Shown in pieces: positions 62,920 through 64,000 of a stretch of 64,000 nt of DNA. The DNA lies in assembly GCF_023555495.1 (NCBI RefSeq), contig NZ_JALCZO010000003.1, positions 496,001 to 560,000 of the forward strand, written 5' to 3'. Every line of letters begins with the position of its first letter. The stretch's first letter is position 1. The notes beneath the pieces were generated by a model. That model searched no databases. It saw only the letters and a list, made by a program, of their open reading frames with translations, and had not been told where the DNA came from. Position numbers and translations under genes: made by a program. The stretch comes from Polaribacter sp. Z022. Lineage in GTDB: Bacteria; Bacteroidota; Bacteroidia; Flavobacteriales; Flavobacteriaceae.

Positions 62920-64000
62920 ATGAACATCAAACTTAACAATCAAATCCTACTATATTTAGCAATTTTTATCTTATTTATTGGCTGTAAAGAAGAGAAAGAA
63001 AAACAAGCTTACGCTATTAAAGTTTATCAAACTTCTTATGCTGGTGATAATTTAAAAATACTCAATTTAGATTCTATAAATAGATCAAATAATAATCTAA
63101 AAAAGGTAAAGTTAGAAATTAATCCACAAAAAGAATTTCAAAAATATTATGGTTTTGGTGCTTCATTTACAGAATCTTCTGCTTGGAATTTAGCTACAAT
63201 ACCTAAAAAACTTCGTAAAGAAGTACTTACCAACTTATTTAACCCAACAAAAGGAGCAGGATTTAGTTTAACAAGAACTCATATAAATAGTAGCGATTAT
63301 GCTAACAATCATTATACATATGTAAAAGATGGAGATGAATCTCTAAATTCTTTTAGTATTCATGAAGATTTAAAAGGTTTTTCTGGTGATGAAAATGAAC
63401 AAGTAAAAAACATCGAACTTATAGAACCTTCTTATGATTTGATACCTATGATTTTAGAAGCCTCAACAATAGATGGTGCAGATTTTAAAATTATAGCTTC
63501 ACCTTGGAGTCCTCCTTCATGGATGAAAACTGGAGAAACAAAAGAAATGACAAATGGTAGTTTGCTTCCAAAATACTATCCTGTTTGGGCAAAATATTTA
63601 TCAAAATACGTAAGTGCTTACCAAAAACAAGGAATTAATATTTGGGCAATAACGCCACAAAACGAGCCTTTACACAATCATGATGCAAGATGGGATAGTA
63701 ATGGATTTACACCTGAACAAGGTAGAGATTTCTTAAAAAATCACTTAGGTCCTCAATTTGTAAAAGACGGACATTTGAATATTGATGACTTAAATAAAGG
63801 AGTTAAAATTCTTATTTACGATCATAACAAATCTGTAATGAATAATTATGCAGATGCAACTTATAAAGATACTGAAGCTTCTAAATACGCTTGGGGAACT
63901 GCTTTTCATTGGTATGCAAATTCAGAATTAAAAGAGAATAATTATTATGCAGAAGAACTAGATAAATTGCAACAAAATTGGCCAGATAAAGGCATTATTC
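62920..64000 (+). CDS. Glycoside hydrolase family 30 lipoprotein (partial at window end)
   Basis: The gene begins at ATG 62920 and runs off the right edge; 360 codons are visible. The lipobox is LFIGC (Cys22). The body matches GH30: YYGFGASFTESSAWNL near 76-91, a SPWSPPSWMKT segment near 194-204 and the acid/base Glu249 in AITPQNEPLHNH. The nucleophile Glu lies beyond the window. Typical activities are glucosylceramidase or endo-beta-1,6-glucanase; the substrate cannot be decided. It is co-transcribed with the PL6 gene. Confidence 0.88.
   Translation, partial: MNIKLNNQILLYLAIFILFIGCKEEKEKQAYAIKVYQTSYAGDNLKILNLDSINRSNNNLKKVKLEINPQKEFQKYYGFGASFTESSAWNLATIPKKLRKEVLTNLFNPTKGAGFSLTRTHINSSDYANNHYTYVKDGDESLNSFSIHEDLKGFSGDENEQVKNIELIEPSYDLIPMILEASTIDGADFKIIASPWSPPSWMKTGETKEMTNGSLLPKYYPVWAKYLSKYVSAYQKQGINIWAITPQNEPLHNHDARWDSNGFTPEQGRDFLKNHLGPQFVKDGHLNIDDLNKGVKILIYDHNKSVMNNYADATYKDTEASKYAWGTAFHWYANSELKENNYYAEELDKLQQNWPDKGII

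Noticed and set aside
1..64000. Insertion sequences, prophage or rRNA operon
   Set aside because: No transposase, integrase, phage structural gene or rRNA-like sequence was recognised in the window.

Overview
This AT-rich window is a piece of chromosome from a member of the Bacteroidota, most likely a marine Flavobacteriaceae close to Polaribacter or a relative. Evidence for this comes from several signals. Promoters have the Bacteroidota form (TTG about 20 bases before TAnnTTTG). There are many AAQ-ending signal peptides and lipoprotein signals. The family set is typical of the group: DUF4293 beside rho with a long basic insert, BT_3928-type DoxX, a mevalonate route with a GGGP-type UbiA prenyltransferase, an alginate-lyase-type PL6 enzyme, GH30, GH3 and sortilin-like propellers. 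No IS element, prophage, CRISPR array or rRNA was seen. The window is ordinary core genome with a few unusual regulatory and accessory spots.

Layout. 0-8 kb: DUF4291, two unknown proteins, a tRNA-dihydrouridine synthase, an MscS channel, a duplicated pair of Spy/CpxP-like periplasmic proteins with matching upstream boxes, gamma-carbonic anhydrase, nitrilase and DUF2797. 8-20 kb: GH3-family enzyme, an OmpA-like periplasmic protein, polyprenyl synthetase, rlmN, queA, aroA, a large sortilin-type protein and an enoyl-CoA hydratase. 20-31 kb: a CLC protein with fluoride-exporter signatures, SRPBCC-GyrI, DoxX, DUF1599, LOG, folP, an orphan ExbD beside degenerate intergenic repeats, cdaA (c-di-AMP synthesis), a lipoprotein, an ABC exporter and truA. 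31-38 kb: a phosphoesterase, then a TPR histidine kinase, a lipoprotein and a LuxR-type regulator whose promoter carries tandem hairpin repeats, then DUF4293 and rho. 38-45 kb: an envelope operon read leftwards (coaX, outer-membrane protein, TPR protein, lptC, small membrane protein, CNNM protein, ppiD). 45-52 kb: tRNA-Phe, then a LysR regulator divergent from hutH-hutU-hutI-hutG (histidine to glutamate). 52-59 kb: rluB-like, UbiA, mevalonate kinase, a MORN-like protein, diphosphomevalonate decarboxylase and a LytTR two-component pair. 59-64 kb: a tiny MotA/TolQ-like protein, thiamine diphosphokinase, and the start of a polysaccharide-degradation locus with a PL6 lyase and a GH30 hydrolase cut by the window end.

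Functional themes. The isoprenoid genes at 53.6-57.0 kb and the polyprenyl synthetase at 11.5 kb belong to one pathway. The envelope operon supplies LPS transport and folding. The hut operon and the PL6/GH30 genes point to use of algal and protein-derived organic matter. The best leads for new biology are three: the shared 11-bp-period operator before the two Spy-like genes, the palindromic tandem repeat plus lipoprotein of the kinase/LuxR system, and the ExbD gene placed between folP and cdaA. All functional statements rest on reading the sequence and on family knowledge; no database search was run.
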